From Dasypus novemcinctus (lineage: Eukaryota; Chordata; Mammalia; Cingulata; Dasypodidae), in the NCBI RefSeq assembly GCF_030445035.2, contig NC_080690.1, positions 33,940,796 through 34,004,795 on the forward strand: a stretch of 64,000 nucleotides of DNA, written 5' to 3'. A model generated the notes under the pieces. The model was not told the origin of the DNA. It did no database searches and was given only the letters and a program-made list of their open reading frames with translations. Shown here piece by piece: positions 47,301 to 56,589 of this stretch. The position numbers were made by a program, and so were the translations under genes. Within the stretch, counting starts at the first letter, position 1. Each line of letters begins with the position of its first letter.

Positions 47301-48701
47301 CACTTTGTGTCCCTCATAGCCATTCTCACAGTAAAAGACCCACCTGATTTCTTGGTAATTTCCAAATAGTGCCTAAAGGGTATTGGAATGGAAGTTTATT
47401 AAATAAACAGGCGAATTTCAAAATAACAACTCGGAAGGAAAATTCACTTCTGCATGCTTGACAAAATGGAACAAAAAGGCCCTGGCACCCGAGCTACTGC
47501 GCACTGGAACTCTTCGCATTAAGAATGAAAGAGCTGACAGTCTTTTCCTGCCCTGATGGCCTCTGCTGTTTGATCGAGAATTACGAATGTGGGCAATAAG
47601 GCACAAGGCTGACACTTACATAATTTCAGGGCATTAAGTAAATACAGCAGCGTCCGGCTCCTGGCCTCCGTCCCGGGGCGGGGAGGGCAGCCGGGGCGGG
47701 GCTAAGACTGATGTCGACAGATGTGTCACCCAAAACGAAAGCAAGGAAGTCTCCCTAACTACGGGGCCAAAGTCTAAAACCCTGACTTGGGGAGACCCCG
47801 TTCCCCTCTTTCCCGCCTAGCTCGCTCTGTACCAGAACGTGCCCGGGGCTCCCCGCTGGGACTGAGCAAAGGCTGTGGCGTCCGGCAGACAGGGAGGGGC
47901 GGAAGGTGGACGCGGAGGACAAGAGCCACGTCCTCTTCCTGGGTGTGGGACCTTAAGTCCGCCGTGCCTGGGTGCACGCCGCGTTTCTTCACCCACTGGC
48001 CCGGGGTGGCACCTGACCTCTCCTGCTAGCCCTGAGAGGCTCCTTTCACAGCATTTTCCTTTTTTTCTTTTTAACTAGTTTCTACTCACGGGATGCAATC
48101 CTAACTAGGGACACCTAGCCACCCTGTGGTTTGGGGGGACCTGAGGCCTGGAGGGGGAAATGGCTCACCCAAGGTCAAAGTGCCGTTTCAGCGGCTTGGC
48201 TAAGGGCGGAACCCAGCTCTGGGGCGACGGGGAAGGAAGCTGGGCAGATGGGGCAGGCGTGCGACAGCCTCTGGGGGTTTGGGGAAGCGAGGTGACCAGG
48301 GACGGCAGCCCGTCGGGAAGGCGAGGTGATGGCGGCCAGGACGAGGCGACGGGCACTGGGCACAGGGAAAGCGCGCCTCCGGGGCCGTCGGGTTCGGAAG
48401 CGGGGAGGCCACAGCCTTGGGGGAGGCGACCAGGCGAAGACGCCGTCAGGGGACTGCGGGCGCCCGGGGCGGCGGCCATGGCATCCCTGGAGGGGCGCGA
48501 GGAGGGCAGGGGGGTTGAGTCGGGGGCCCCTCTCACCGGGCGCTCGGGGTAGACGCGGCTCAGGTGGGCCTTGAGGCGGCCAACACTCCAGCTGCGGTCA
48601 CCGCTCAGCTCCAGGTCCCGGTGGCGCTGGTTGGGGCTCTTCACCAGGAGCGTGACGGGCTCGGGCTCGGGCTCGGGTTCGGGCTGGGGCTCCCGCTCCA
48701 T
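38230..48701 (-). CDS. HERPUD1: HERPUD1, ubiquitin-like ER membrane protein (8 exons)
   Basis: Joined coding exons are 48701-48537, 45881-45804, 45718-45644, 44625-44495, 41827-41705, 41163-40813, 39443-39338 and 38394-38230, all on the minus strand. They total 1,194 nt, or 397 residues plus TGA; human has 391. All introns are GT...AG and every phase joins cleanly. The product has an N-terminal ubiquitin-like domain (about residues 16-100), a Pro/Gln/Asn-rich middle, a hydrophobic hairpin at about residues 274-308 that anchors it in the ER membrane with both termini cytosolic, and a conserved C-terminus ending EGPPAIAN. Known role: it scaffolds the HRD1 ubiquitin-ligase complex in ER-associated degradation and is strongly induced by ER stress. 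The start ATG has G at -3 and +4. Relative to human there are six extra residues in the N-terminal Pro-Glu run and a Cys at residue 56. I see no disabling change, so the gene is very likely functional. Confidence 0.97.
38817..38908 (-). mobile_element. Short retro-inserted mRNA 3' fragment with TSD
   Basis: On the minus strand a GC-rich segment runs into an AATAAA signal (plus 38846-38851) and then a pure A tract (plus T run from 38817). It is flanked by perfect 10-bp copies of TAAAAATTCT at 38807-38816 and 38909-38918. This is the signature of L1-mediated insertion of a 5'-truncated polyadenylated mRNA. The insert lies in HERPUD1 intron 7 in the sense direction. One reading gives DSLADRA followed by a stop before the tail; I cannot name the source gene. 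Confidence 0.85.
39338..39443 (-). CDS. HERPUD1: HERPUD1 coding exon 7
   Basis: One hundred and six bases beginning with the last base of Leu308, then HHVGWFPFRQRPVQNF to NQDPNNNLQ. Acceptor TTAAAG, donor GTATGG. It lies on the cytosolic side just after the membrane hairpin. Confidence 0.96.
40138..40374 (-). mobile_element. MER20 relic in HERPUD1 intron 6
   Basis: Blocks GGCACTATTGATGTTTTGGG, GGGGGCTGTCCTGTGCACTG and CTAGATGCCAGTAGGACTAC are the reverse complement of MER20, a hAT-Charlie element. Confidence 0.8.
40813..41163 (-). CDS. HERPUD1: HERPUD1 coding exon 6
   Basis: Three hundred and fifty-one bases, residues 191-308. It contains the Ala/Pro-rich segment, the Gln/Asn-rich QFPAENQPANQN region, the acidic VEEDDEINRDWLDW motif and the membrane hairpin (SVFLSILYFYSSLSRFLMVM and following). 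The open frame upstream of the acceptor is intronic. Acceptor TTTCAG, donor GTAAGC. Confidence 0.97.
41705..41827 (-). CDS. HERPUD1: HERPUD1 coding exon 5
   Basis: One hundred and twenty-three bases coding RPEAAQQTFQ through WFQQIYARQYYMQ and two bases of Tyr191. Acceptor TATAG, donor GTAAGT. Reading through the donor gives an immediate TAG, so a transcript retaining this intron would stop at the junction. Confidence 0.96.
43060..43385 (+). mobile_element. Old L1M 3' end in HERPUD1 intron 4
   Basis: GAAATGACATGATGGCTAAG, a purine-rich A run, then GGGGGATTCATTATATAGTT and TGAAATTTCCATTAAGGAAA, a typical L1M terminus. Confidence 0.6.
43985..44415 (+). mobile_element. DAS-type SINE in HERPUD1 intron 4
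   Basis: Forward-oriented: head GGGAAGTGGATGTAGCTCAA, body GGAGAACTGACACAGCAAGA, and tail AGAAATAAATAAATCTTAAG. It carries a 12-15 base G run before the tail. Confidence 0.85.
44495..44625 (-). CDS. HERPUD1: HERPUD1 coding exon 4
   Basis: One hundred and thirty-one bases from VAESTEQPSG to SGWENIS plus two bases of the next Arg codon. Acceptor ATTTAG, donor GTGAGT. It codes the low-complexity linker after the ubiquitin-like domain. Confidence 0.96.
45644..45718 (-). CDS. HERPUD1: HERPUD1 coding exon 3
   Basis: Seventy-five bases, residues 82-106, beginning QEKRHVLHLVCNVKSPSK, the last strand of the ubiquitin-like domain. Acceptor TTTTAG, donor GTATGT, phase 0 at both ends. Confidence 0.97.
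45804..45881 (-). CDS. HERPUD1: HERPUD1 coding exon 2
   Basis: Seventy-eight bases, residues 56-81 (PEDQRLIYSGKLLLDHQ core of the ubiquitin-like fold), phase 0 on both sides. The acceptor is ATAAG and the donor is GTACAT. The first codon is TGT (Cys) where human has Arg, a CpG-type C-to-T change. Confidence 0.97.
48537..48701 (-). CDS. HERPUD1: HERPUD1 coding exon 1
   Basis: Encodes residues 1-55: the acidic Pro-Glu leader and the first strands of the ubiquitin-like domain (TLLVKSPNQRHRDLELSGD). It ends in phase 0 after RVYPERP, with donor GTGAGA at 48536. An open frame continues into intron 1, but that extension has no homology and should not be annotated. Confidence 0.97.
48661..48690 (-). 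repeat. Coding hexanucleotide repeat (Pro-Glu codons)
   Basis: A run of GAGCCC/GAACCC-like hexamers encodes the repeated Pro-Glu pairs at HERPUD1 residues 5-15. It is the source of the six extra residues relative to human. Confidence 0.8.
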
Positions 48702-48795
48702 GTCAGCTGCACTGTGGGCTCGGCTGCGGTCCGGGATGCCAAGGAGGCGGCGCTACAGCCGCTCAACAACCTCCTCAACGACGGTTCACGTCTCT
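48702..48795 (-). other. HERPUD1: HERPUD1 5' untranslated region
   Basis: About 94 bases from a start near 48,795, about 30 bases downstream of the TATA box, to the ATG. The first bases, AGAGACGTGAACCGTCGTTG, resemble the human transcript start as I recall it. There is no upstream ATG on this strand. Confidence 0.65.
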
Positions 48796-48823
48796 GGGGC
48801 GCGTGCGCCCCCGCTTCAGGCGG

Positions 48824-48831
48824 CTTTTATA
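48824..48831 (-). promoter_or_regulatory. TATA box of HERPUD1
   Basis: TATAAAAG on the minus strand, about 30 bases upstream of the inferred transcript start. Confidence 0.7.
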
Positions 48832-48867
48832 GGCACACGGCGTCCGGGCTCGGCGGACGGAACGCTC

Positions 48868-48886
48868 TGTGGCTGCCGCCCATTGG
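48868..48886 (-). promoter_or_regulatory. ER-stress element (ERSE), one mismatch
   Basis: On the minus strand CCAAT is followed after exactly nine bases by CCACA; the consensus is CCAAT-N9-CCACG, bound by NF-Y with ATF6/XBP1. The spacing is perfect and only the last base differs. It lies about 40 bases upstream of the TATA box. Confidence 0.7.
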
Positions 48887-48910
48887 CTGAGGCGGGGGCC
48901 ACAGCTGCAG

Positions 48911-48921
48911 CGTGGACCAAT
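48911..48921 (-). promoter_or_regulatory. ERSE-II element
   Basis: ATTGGTCCACG on the minus strand matches the ERSE-II consensus ATTGG-N-CCACG exactly. This class of site was first described in the HERPUD1 promoter and responds to ATF6/XBP1 in the unfolded protein response. Confidence 0.85.
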
Positions 48922-48973
48922 CGGCGCCCGGCTTCGGGCGGCTAAGGGGCGGGTTGAGCACGTGGGCGCGGGC

Positions 48974-48982
48974 TGATGCAAC
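48974..48982 (+). promoter_or_regulatory. C/EBP-ATF composite (ATF4-type) site
   Basis: TGATGCAAC matches the amino-acid/ATF4 response core TGATGNAAN. It lies about 180 bases upstream of the inferred HERPUD1 start, consistent with the dual ATF6/XBP1 and PERK-ATF4 control known for this gene. Confidence 0.65.
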
Positions 48983-49129
48983 CCGCCGGCTTTGTGTCAC
49001 CCCCAGTGGCGGCCGCGGCCCGGCCTTCCGTGTTCGGCGGCCATGTTTGGGTGCGCTGCGGCCGGGGCGGGGCAGCCGAGAGGAGACCGGCGGGCTCCCC
49101 AGTTCTGGCCGCCTGAGGTGCTTTGGGAG

Positions 49130-49920
49130 GACCCTCCTGGCCGACCCCGGCCTCGCAGTCTGTAAATTGTTTCCTCACAAAGCAATACCCCCGCCCTTCT
49201 CTGACTCCAAGCGCCAAGGCCCCCTTCCTCTCTTTCCCTTCTCCTGGTGGCCTGGGACGAGAGGCCCCACATCCCGTGCTACTCGGGAAAGGTTGGAACT
49301 CCCTCTCTTAGGCCTTAGCTCAAAGAATGACCCGGAGAACCCCCGCCGCGAGCCCCAGGAAGGCTCCGGATGCACGTTAGAAGGGCAAGGAAGAAGCAGG
49401 GCCGATTTAGTGGTCTGGGCTCGTGGCCAACAGGATGGAGACAGCCAAGCGGCGGTTGCCAACTTATCTTTGGCCTTTTGGCCTTGAACGTTAACGCCCG
49501 CAAGTGTGGGACGCCATACTTAAGAATGCCAGGCAAGATACAGTCCAGTTAATACTGGAAGCCACTGAAAAAGCACATCACTATAGGAAACTCACATGCT
49601 TCCTCTAAACGGGCTGAGGCAACGGGGGCAGGGTCCTCAGTTTCCCAAAACGTTTCCACAAAGGTCACTCCGTTCCTCCCCTCCGTGGGAAAAAGTCTTG
49701 AAAAACAAAAGTGGCGTTGCGCTCCGCACATTTTGTTCCAACCCTGTGCGGACATGTTTTCCTGGGAGCTGCCTGGTCTGGTTGGTGGACCTCAATATTA
49801 CAGAAGAGGGGATGACTTCTTTCTCGGAAGTCTCTATAATAAAAGCGGTGTGTGCGTGTGTGATGGGGTGATGGGGTGCTTTGCGGTAAATTGTCCCCAT
49901 GCTCTACTTTCTGGAGTTGG
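49130..49920. other. Upstream flank of HERPUD1
   Basis: Sequence beyond the CpG island. Overlapping open frames on both strands show no domain. No exon supported. Confidence 0.5.
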
Positions 49921-49924
49921 TGGT

Positions 49925-50035
49925 TTTTTCTTTTTGTTTTTGCTTTTTTAGGAGGTACTGGGGATTCAACCAGAAACCTTGTACATGGGAAGCAGGCGCT
50001 CAACCACGGACCTACACAAGCTTTCCCTCTGGGGT
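49925..50035 (-). mobile_element. Short tRNA-derived SINE (monomer)
   Basis: AGGAGGTACTGGGGATTCAA...GGAAGCAGGCGCTCAACCAC after a T-rich tail; single unit, reverse-oriented. Confidence 0.75.
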
Positions 50036-50899
50036 TGGTTTATTCTGCGCAGGTGGCTTCATGGGCGTGGGACCTGTGCAGTTGCACCAAGTCCCTTGCT
50101 TGGTTCAATGCTCTGCTGTCACCATCTTGAAATTCTCCATACATTTTGAACACAAGACCCTGCATTTTTATTTTGCACTTTATGTAGCAGGTCCTGCTTT
50201 TTGTACATCAGGATGGGAAAGAATTATGAGCCAGTAGTCTTACTACTAGCTAGAAGCTGACCAGTGGGGCAAGCCAGATAAAACAAGCAGAGGCCTTAGA
50301 AGGGCAGCCAGGCAGGAGATAGCTTCATTGGGAAATTAACTCTGCTGCACAGCCTGGTTTCCTCTGGCTGGTGATAAGCACCGAGACCCCTTGAAAAAGC
50401 TCATCCATTTCCACTCAGTAATAGATTAAGAAGGTGTGGTGGTGGTGGTGTTTTTTTCCCCTGGGGAAAAGGCAATTCAATTTCTGTGATTGCCTCTTGA
50501 GTTACCTCCCAACAAATTAGCTCCTTTTAAAGGACTTTGGTGATTCTGTCTATAGCACATTTAGGAAAACATTAAATTCAAGTCAACAAACATTCCAAGA
50601 ATAGAAAGATAAACAAGCCATGACCCTGCTCTTAGAGATTTTCCAAATATCATAGGGGTGATAAGACAGTACAGAAATACACAAATAAAAGATAGCCTCA
50701 ATGTCTCAGACATTTCTGGGGGACTTAGGCAAGAGATAACATTGAGGCAGGAAGGAGGGAAGTGAGAGTCAGAAAATTTGATGGAAGAGATGAAATTTGA
50801 GCCGAACTTTGAAGGATGGGTAGGATTTTGAATAAAACTAATAATAGCAGCCACTAGTGATTACCATTACCCAATCCAGTACCTGCACGTTTTGTACAG

Positions 50900-51170
50900 A
50901 GTGTCTATGGGCAGTATAGCCCAGTGTTTAAGCTCATGGGCCTAGAGCCCATTTTCAAACCCAGCCATTACCACTTATTAGCTATGTGACTTAGGCAAGT
51001 TACTTAATGTCTCTGTACCTAATTTTCCTCATTTATGAAATGGCAATGACTATAATAATATTATTTATTTCGTAGCATTCTTGTGAGGCTTACATACTCT
51101 AGCGTTGCTTGAGCTCCTGGAACAGACCCAGGCATTTGGCAAATGCTCAATAAATGTCAGCCATTAATAC
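50900..51170 (+). repeat. MIR
   Basis: GTGACTTAGGCAAGTTACTT, AATTTTCCTCATTTATGAAA and AATGCTCAATAAATGTCAGC define a near-complete MIR. Confidence 0.8.
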
Positions 51171-51239
51171 TTAGGGAACTGCAAGGAGTTCCCAAACCTG
51201 GCTGTATATCAAGAATCACCCAAGAAGCTCTTTTTAAAT

Positions 51240-51780
51240 TAAAGATTCATGCGACACCAAGTATTGGCGAGGTACATGGAGCCACTGGAACTCGCACCTG
51301 AGTATAAAATGGCGCAACCTCTCTGGAACTCAAGCTGGCCATTTCTCATAAAGCTAAGCACACAACTTACTCTATGACCTAGCCATTCCACTCCGAGGTA
51401 TTTACCTCAAAGAAATGAAAACATTTGTCCTCACAGTCTTGCATAAGAACGCTCACAGCAGTTTTATTCGTTAGACCACCAAACACTGGGTACAATGCAC
51501 GTGTCCATCAACAGGAGACTGGATCAACAGGGGACTGGCATATTCAGAGAATGGAATACTTCTCAGCAAGAAAAAGGAACAGATTACCTAATACATGCAC
51601 AATGTGATTGAAAAACCACACTGAGCAAAAGCACCAGACATGGAAGAGTACATATTATAGGATTCCATTCATATGCAACTCTAGAACAAGCAAAACTAAT
51701 TTCTAGTGATAGAAAGCAGATCAGGGATGGTGGCAGGGGGATGGCAGAGATTGGCTGGGAAGGGGCATAGCAGTGGTGTG
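51240..51780 (+). mobile_element. Old L1 3' region
   Basis: GTGTCCATCAACAGGAGACT, TGGAATACTTCTCAGCAAGA and TTCTAGTGATAGAAAGCAGA are typical blocks of the 3' region of old mammalian L1s. Confidence 0.75.
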
Positions 51781-52075
51781 CTACAGCTGGCTTGTACTGG
51801 TTCTCAAGAGCCAATTGTGAACCTCTCTTCCCAACTCTGCTTTCAGTGACATGACCCTGATACATTGAAATTGGCCATGGTGGGAATATTTATATCACAG
51901 AGATTGGCAAACACTATAAATGAGAGTTCCCTCCTGAACCCTCCCCCCACCCCACCCCCATCCCACCCCCAGTCCACCCTGAAACCAGTTGTTGAACTTT
52001 TGCCTTTTACTAGCACACCACTGGGCATGAGGGAGCTTTTGGGAGTGGTCAGATGTTCTTTATTTTGATAGGAGT
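51775..52075 (+). repeat. Dispersed repeat, second copy of 27.9-28.25 kb type
   Basis: Shares AATTGGCCATGGTGGGAATA, GAGATTGGCAAACACTA and TTTTACTAGCACACCACTGG blocks with 28110-28245. The family name is not known to me. Confidence 0.55.
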
Positions 52076-52159
52076 GTGGGCTGCACAAGTATTGACATTT
52101 GTCAAAACTAATTAAATTGCACATTAAAGCTTTGTGCCTTTCAATGACGTTCTTTTGCA

Positions 52160-52760
52160 TGCTACAACATGGATGAAGATAGCATGTTGAGTGAAATAAG
52201 CCAGACATAGAAAGACAACTACTCTACTGTATGAACTTACTCATATGAAATAAGCATAAGACACATATTCATAAAGTCAGAAACTTGAATACAGGTTACT
52301 AGGGGTCAAGGGGGGAAGGGGAATAAGGAGTTAATGTTTCATTGGTATGGAGTATCTGTTTGGGGTGATAGAAAAATTTTGGCAATGGATGATGGGGTGG
52401 AGGCACACCTTTGTGTATGTACTTGATGCCACTGAGTTGTATACTTGAAAAAGGGTAAAAAGGGAAATTTTAGGTTGTATATAAGCTACTGTTAATGCAC
52501 ACACATACACTCAGAACTATGTAGCACAAAGCATGAACCCTAATGGAAACACTGAGCTAAAGTTAATAGCATAAATATAATAATACTCTTTCATGAATTA
52601 TGACAAATTACCACACAAATACAAAATGCTAATAATAGAGAAAACAGCATGTGAGAGGGGGGTATATGGAAACTACTTTCTGTGTGATGTTTCTGTAAAC
52701 CTACAACCTGATGTGATAAAAAAACAACCAAAAAATTTGTGCCTCTCACTGCGTATAAAT
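52160..52760 (+). mobile_element. L1 3' end
   Basis: AACATGGATGAAGATAGCAT, TGAGTGAAATAAGCCAGACA, TTTGGGGTGATAGAAAAATT and a terminal ACCTGATGTGATAAAAAAAC. No ORF remains. Confidence 0.7.
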
Positions 52761-53284
52761 TATGTCTTAATTGTTAAAATTGAGTCCTTTAAAAAAAAAA
52801 ACAAAACGACAGATGGCTAGGTCTCATTTCAGGCCTACCAAACAGGGCCTCATATATCCAACTGGTGCTGGTTCAGGACCAGGTTTGGGAAACATTGGTC
52901 AAGTATGATGGTTAAGTATGGGATTTATTTTGTTAAATAATAATGATAATATCAGTGAGAGGTAAGACTGGAAAGCATTCTTGGAAGCAGTTCAGGAAAG
53001 ATTTGGAATGTCATCCTTGGGCATTTGGGCCTCATTTTGTGGCTAATGAGACGTGTTTGAGCAGTGGATGGTCACATAGGGCCATCATTCCAGAGTCGGT
53101 ACAGAGGCTGGGTTTGATGGGGAGAGACTTGGGGGTCAGAATTCCCAACTGGTTCATTCAGGAAAAAATGTGAATCAGCAATAGGATGTTCCCAAAGTGG
53201 AAAACTGAGGTGCACCCAGGACACATTGCAGAGATAAAGCAGGAGGGAGACGGGCTAAGTCGAGAAGACTGGTTCCAACTAGGA

Positions 53285-53480
53285 CAATGGCTAATGTTTT
53301 GGAGTGCTTACCACGGGCCAGACACAACTTCAAAAACATTGCATGACTTCACTTAAGACTCACAGGAACTTCATGAGGTAGAGCATTATTATAATTTCCA
53401 TTTCACAGCTGGGGAAACTGAGGCCCACAGAGTTTAAATAATCTGCCCAAGTTCACAGAGCTAGTAAGTGGCCAAACCCA
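53285..53480 (-). repeat. MIR, reverse-oriented
   Basis: ATTTCACAGCTGGGGAAACT, CTGCCCAAGTTCACAGAGCT and GTGCTTACCACGGGCCAGAC blocks. Confidence 0.7.
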
Positions 53481-54489
53481 GTGGCCAAACTATTTATGAA
53501 ATGATTATTTTAAAATTGCTTTGAGGTGTTGTGTCTTAGATGTACAACTGAAAGAGTTTTGACAAATGTGTCACTGTGTAACCCCCACTCCAATCAAGAC
53601 ATAGAATGTTACAGTTACCCCAAAAAGTTCTCTGCCTCCCCTTTGCAGGCAAACCTCTCACCTTCATCTTTCCTGATTCCCTATAGCCACTGACCTGCTT
53701 TCTTTCACAAACTGTTGGGTTGTGCCTGTTCTAGAAGTTCCTATAAATATATAAAACCATATAGTACCTATTCTTTTGTGCCTCCAGAAGATAGAAATTC
53801 AAGAAGATCTGAGAAATAAAGATGGTTATCTGGGGAGAAATCCTGATTCTCAAATGGGATTTCTGGAAATGTGGGCATGAAAGGACTATGGAAGCTTTTA
53901 ACTTGATTGTAGTGGCCCTTCTGTGATGTTCTGTCTCAGCAGATCCCTAACTTGTCTTTTGTACTGAGGAGGTGGGGAGGGAAGAAGGAGCCAGGGCCTG
54001 TCTCATTTTGTATCAGGTCGTGAGGATCAGAGAGGGGCCTATGCAAACTCGGAGCCAGCAAAAGGCCACTGACAGTGTGTATGTTTCATTTCAAATAAGC
54101 TGGTGTCTCAGGCCCTATCAAACTTGTATACTTTATTTTTGGAACTCTTTTTATTTGGTTTCTAGAAATCTTCCAAATAATTCAAACCCCAACCAGAAAA
54201 CTTGCCTTTTTACAGTCACTTTTGAAGTCCTAACTTGGCCACGCCGGAAACCAAGAAGTGAACATCCTGTTCTGTGCCCAAGAAATCCATCCCACACCAA
54301 CTCCTGTGCCCGCGCTGAGCCAGAAGCAGCTTTCTTTTCTTACCAGAAGGAGCCCCCAAGGCAAATCTTCCCTTACAGGGTGGCCAGAGCCAGGGAAGTG
54401 TTTTCATTTGATAGAGGAAGGGAAACTCTGAGATTGCCGTACTGGACTCTGCAGGGCTTCCCAGGGGCGAGAAGGAGGGGAGGTTAAGG

Positions 54490-54930
54490 AAAGGGGCATT
54501 TATGTTTAACGGGTACAGAGTTTCTGTTTGGGGTGATGGAAAAGTTTTGGCAATGGATGGTGGTGATGGAGGCACAACACTGGGAACGGAATTACCATCA
54601 CCGAATTCTATATCTGAATATAGTTACGAGGGGGACAGAGGAAAATTTTAAGTCCTGTATGTGTCATTAGAATAAAAAATTTTAAAAAAAATCATAGGCT
54701 TCCCCAACACAAACAGTGAACCCTTATGTTAACTATGGACTATGGTTAATTGTATAATTATAATAATATTGCTTCATCAGTTGTAACAAAGGTACCACAC
54801 TAATGCCAAGTGTTAAGACTAGGGCAGCCCGTGTGTGCGGGTGGTGGGAGTGGGGTGGTATATGGGAACTGTATACGCTTTGCATGATTTTTTGGTAAAC
54901 CTACAGCTTCTCTAATTAAAAAGAAAAGGG
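54490..54930 (+). mobile_element. L1 3' end, same family as 52.2-52.8 kb
   Basis: Shares TTTGGGGTGATGGAAAAGTT and TTTTGGCAATGGATGGTGGT with the copy at 52.4 kb, and ends CTACAGCTTCTCTAATTAAA. Confidence 0.65.
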
Positions 54931-55562
54931 CTAACACCAGTGATCTCTGGAGGCGGGGTTGGGGAGAGGACATATCTAAGTCAAAGAAAATGAAAGCTGA
55001 GCTTGTTTTAAGACTCCTGAAGTGTTTCTTGAATAGGAGACACCAGGGAGAGGACAAAGCAAAACTGACAATCCAGCTCTGCTGGGTAGCAGAACAAGGA
55101 GCCTGAGGGTTAACTGCTTGGGCACTTGTAAACTCTCCCCTTACAGGCTGTGCTCTGTTCTGCTTCCCAGCCTTTACGCCAATGGAGGGAGGCACCAAAA
55201 TAAAATAACAAAAATCCTCTGACCCCCTAGAACGAGGCTTAGACCCTGTAGGGCGTGGGTGGGGGTAGGGGTGGTCTACCTGATTTGATGATCCTTCTCA
55301 CAGAGTGAATGTTCAGCTTTGCTCCACATGGCAGGTGTGTCAGCTCTAGACTTTCGGCTCCCCCTGGCTGCCTGGCTTTAGCTCTGGAGCAGATGAAGGC
55401 ATGCGGTGAGGGCAGGGGTCAGGGCAGCCGCCAGCAGCTGAATTCCGAGGCCTCAGACAACCCTCAGAAACCTACATTCTTCTTTCCCCATCCCAGCCTC
55501 CTGCCCAGCCCTCTTCTAAATACTCTGATTGCAACCCAGCAACTTACTTTACAAAGAAATGG

Positions 55563-55676
55563 AGGGCAGCAGGTATAGCTCAGTGGCTGAGCACCTGCTT
55601 TGCATATATGAGGTCCCAGGTTTAATCCTTGGTACCTCCTTAAGGGAAAAAAAAAAAAAAAAGGGAAACAAACATA
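55563..55676 (+). mobile_element. Short tRNA-derived SINE (monomer)
   Basis: TATAGCTCAGTGGCTGAGCA...GTTTAATCCTTGGTACCTCC, ending in an A run. Confidence 0.8.
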
Positions 55677-55744
55677 AGGGGGGAATGCAGCCATGGACCA
55701 AACTAGACTTACTATTATTGTAGTAACGAAAGAACTTGTAACTT

Positions 55745-56198
55745 TTTTTAAAAAAGATTTATTTATTTATTTATGCATTTATTTATGCTCCCCCCCACCT
55801 TCCTCCATTCTCTGCTCTCTGTGTCCATTCACTGTGTGCTCTTTTGTGTCGGTTTGTATTCTCATTAGGAGGCTCCAGGAACCTATCCTGGGACCTTCCA
55901 GAGCGGAAGAGTGTCAATCATTTTCTTGTACCACCCTAGCTCCCTGTCTGCTGCATCTCTTATTATCTCTCTTCTGAGTCTCTTTTGGTTGCGTCATCTT
56001 GCTGTGCCAGCTCTCCGCATAGGCCAGCACTCCTGCGCACACTCTACGCAGGCCAGCACTCTGTGTGGGCCAGCACTCTGTGTGGGCCAGCTCGCCACAC
56101 AGGGCAGCTTGTCTTCCCCAGGAGGCCCTGGGCATCAAACCCTGGACCTCCTATATGGTAGATGCGAGCTCAATTTCTTGAGCCACATCTGTTTCCCA
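55745..56198 (-). mobile_element. DAS-type SINE, 16-bp TSD
   Basis: Reverse-oriented long subfamily, flanked by AAAGAACTTGTAACTT at 55729-55744 and 56199-56214. It inserted into an L1 3' end. Confidence 0.9.
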
Positions 56199-56214
56199 AA
56201 AGAACTTGTAACTT

Positions 56215-56578
56215 GTAATATGGATATAAAGATAGTGGTTACCAGAGCTTCTGAGGTGGATCATAGAGTGCTGGGATTGTCCTGCATGATATTGCAATGA
56301 CAGATACAGGCCATTATCTATATTTTTTCAAAACCTGTAGAACTGTTCAGTGCAATGTGTAGACCATAATGTAAACTATAGACCTTGGTTAGCAGCATTG
56401 CTTCAATATTTGATCATCAACTGTGACAAATGTGCCATACTCACGTAAGATGTTATTAATAGGGGGAAATGTGGGAAGGAAGAGGGTGGGGTATATGGGA
56501 ATCCCCTATACTTTCAATGTAACTTTTCTGTCATCTAAAGCTTCTCTAAAAATAAAGTTTTTTATATTAAAAAAAAAA
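56215..56578 (+). mobile_element. L1 3' end
   Basis: GTCCTGCATGATATTGCAAT, GTGGGGTATATGGGAATCCC and AAAGCTTCTCTAAAAATAAA: the terminal part of a xenarthran L1-like element, with a DAS SINE just before it. Confidence 0.6.
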
Positions 56579-56589
56579 GGAGACCATGT

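Larger units (their letters stand above)
48160..49130. promoter_or_regulatory. CpG island over HERPUD1 promoter and exon 1
   Basis: GC-rich and CpG-dense sequence spanning exon 1, the start of intron 1 and about 400 bases upstream. Boundaries are judged by eye. Confidence 0.7.

Noticed and set aside
48165-48701. A 178-residue minus-strand frame starting at the HERPUD1 ATG
   Set aside because: Only the first 55 residues are HERPUD1; the rest is intron 1 read past a good GTGAGA donor.
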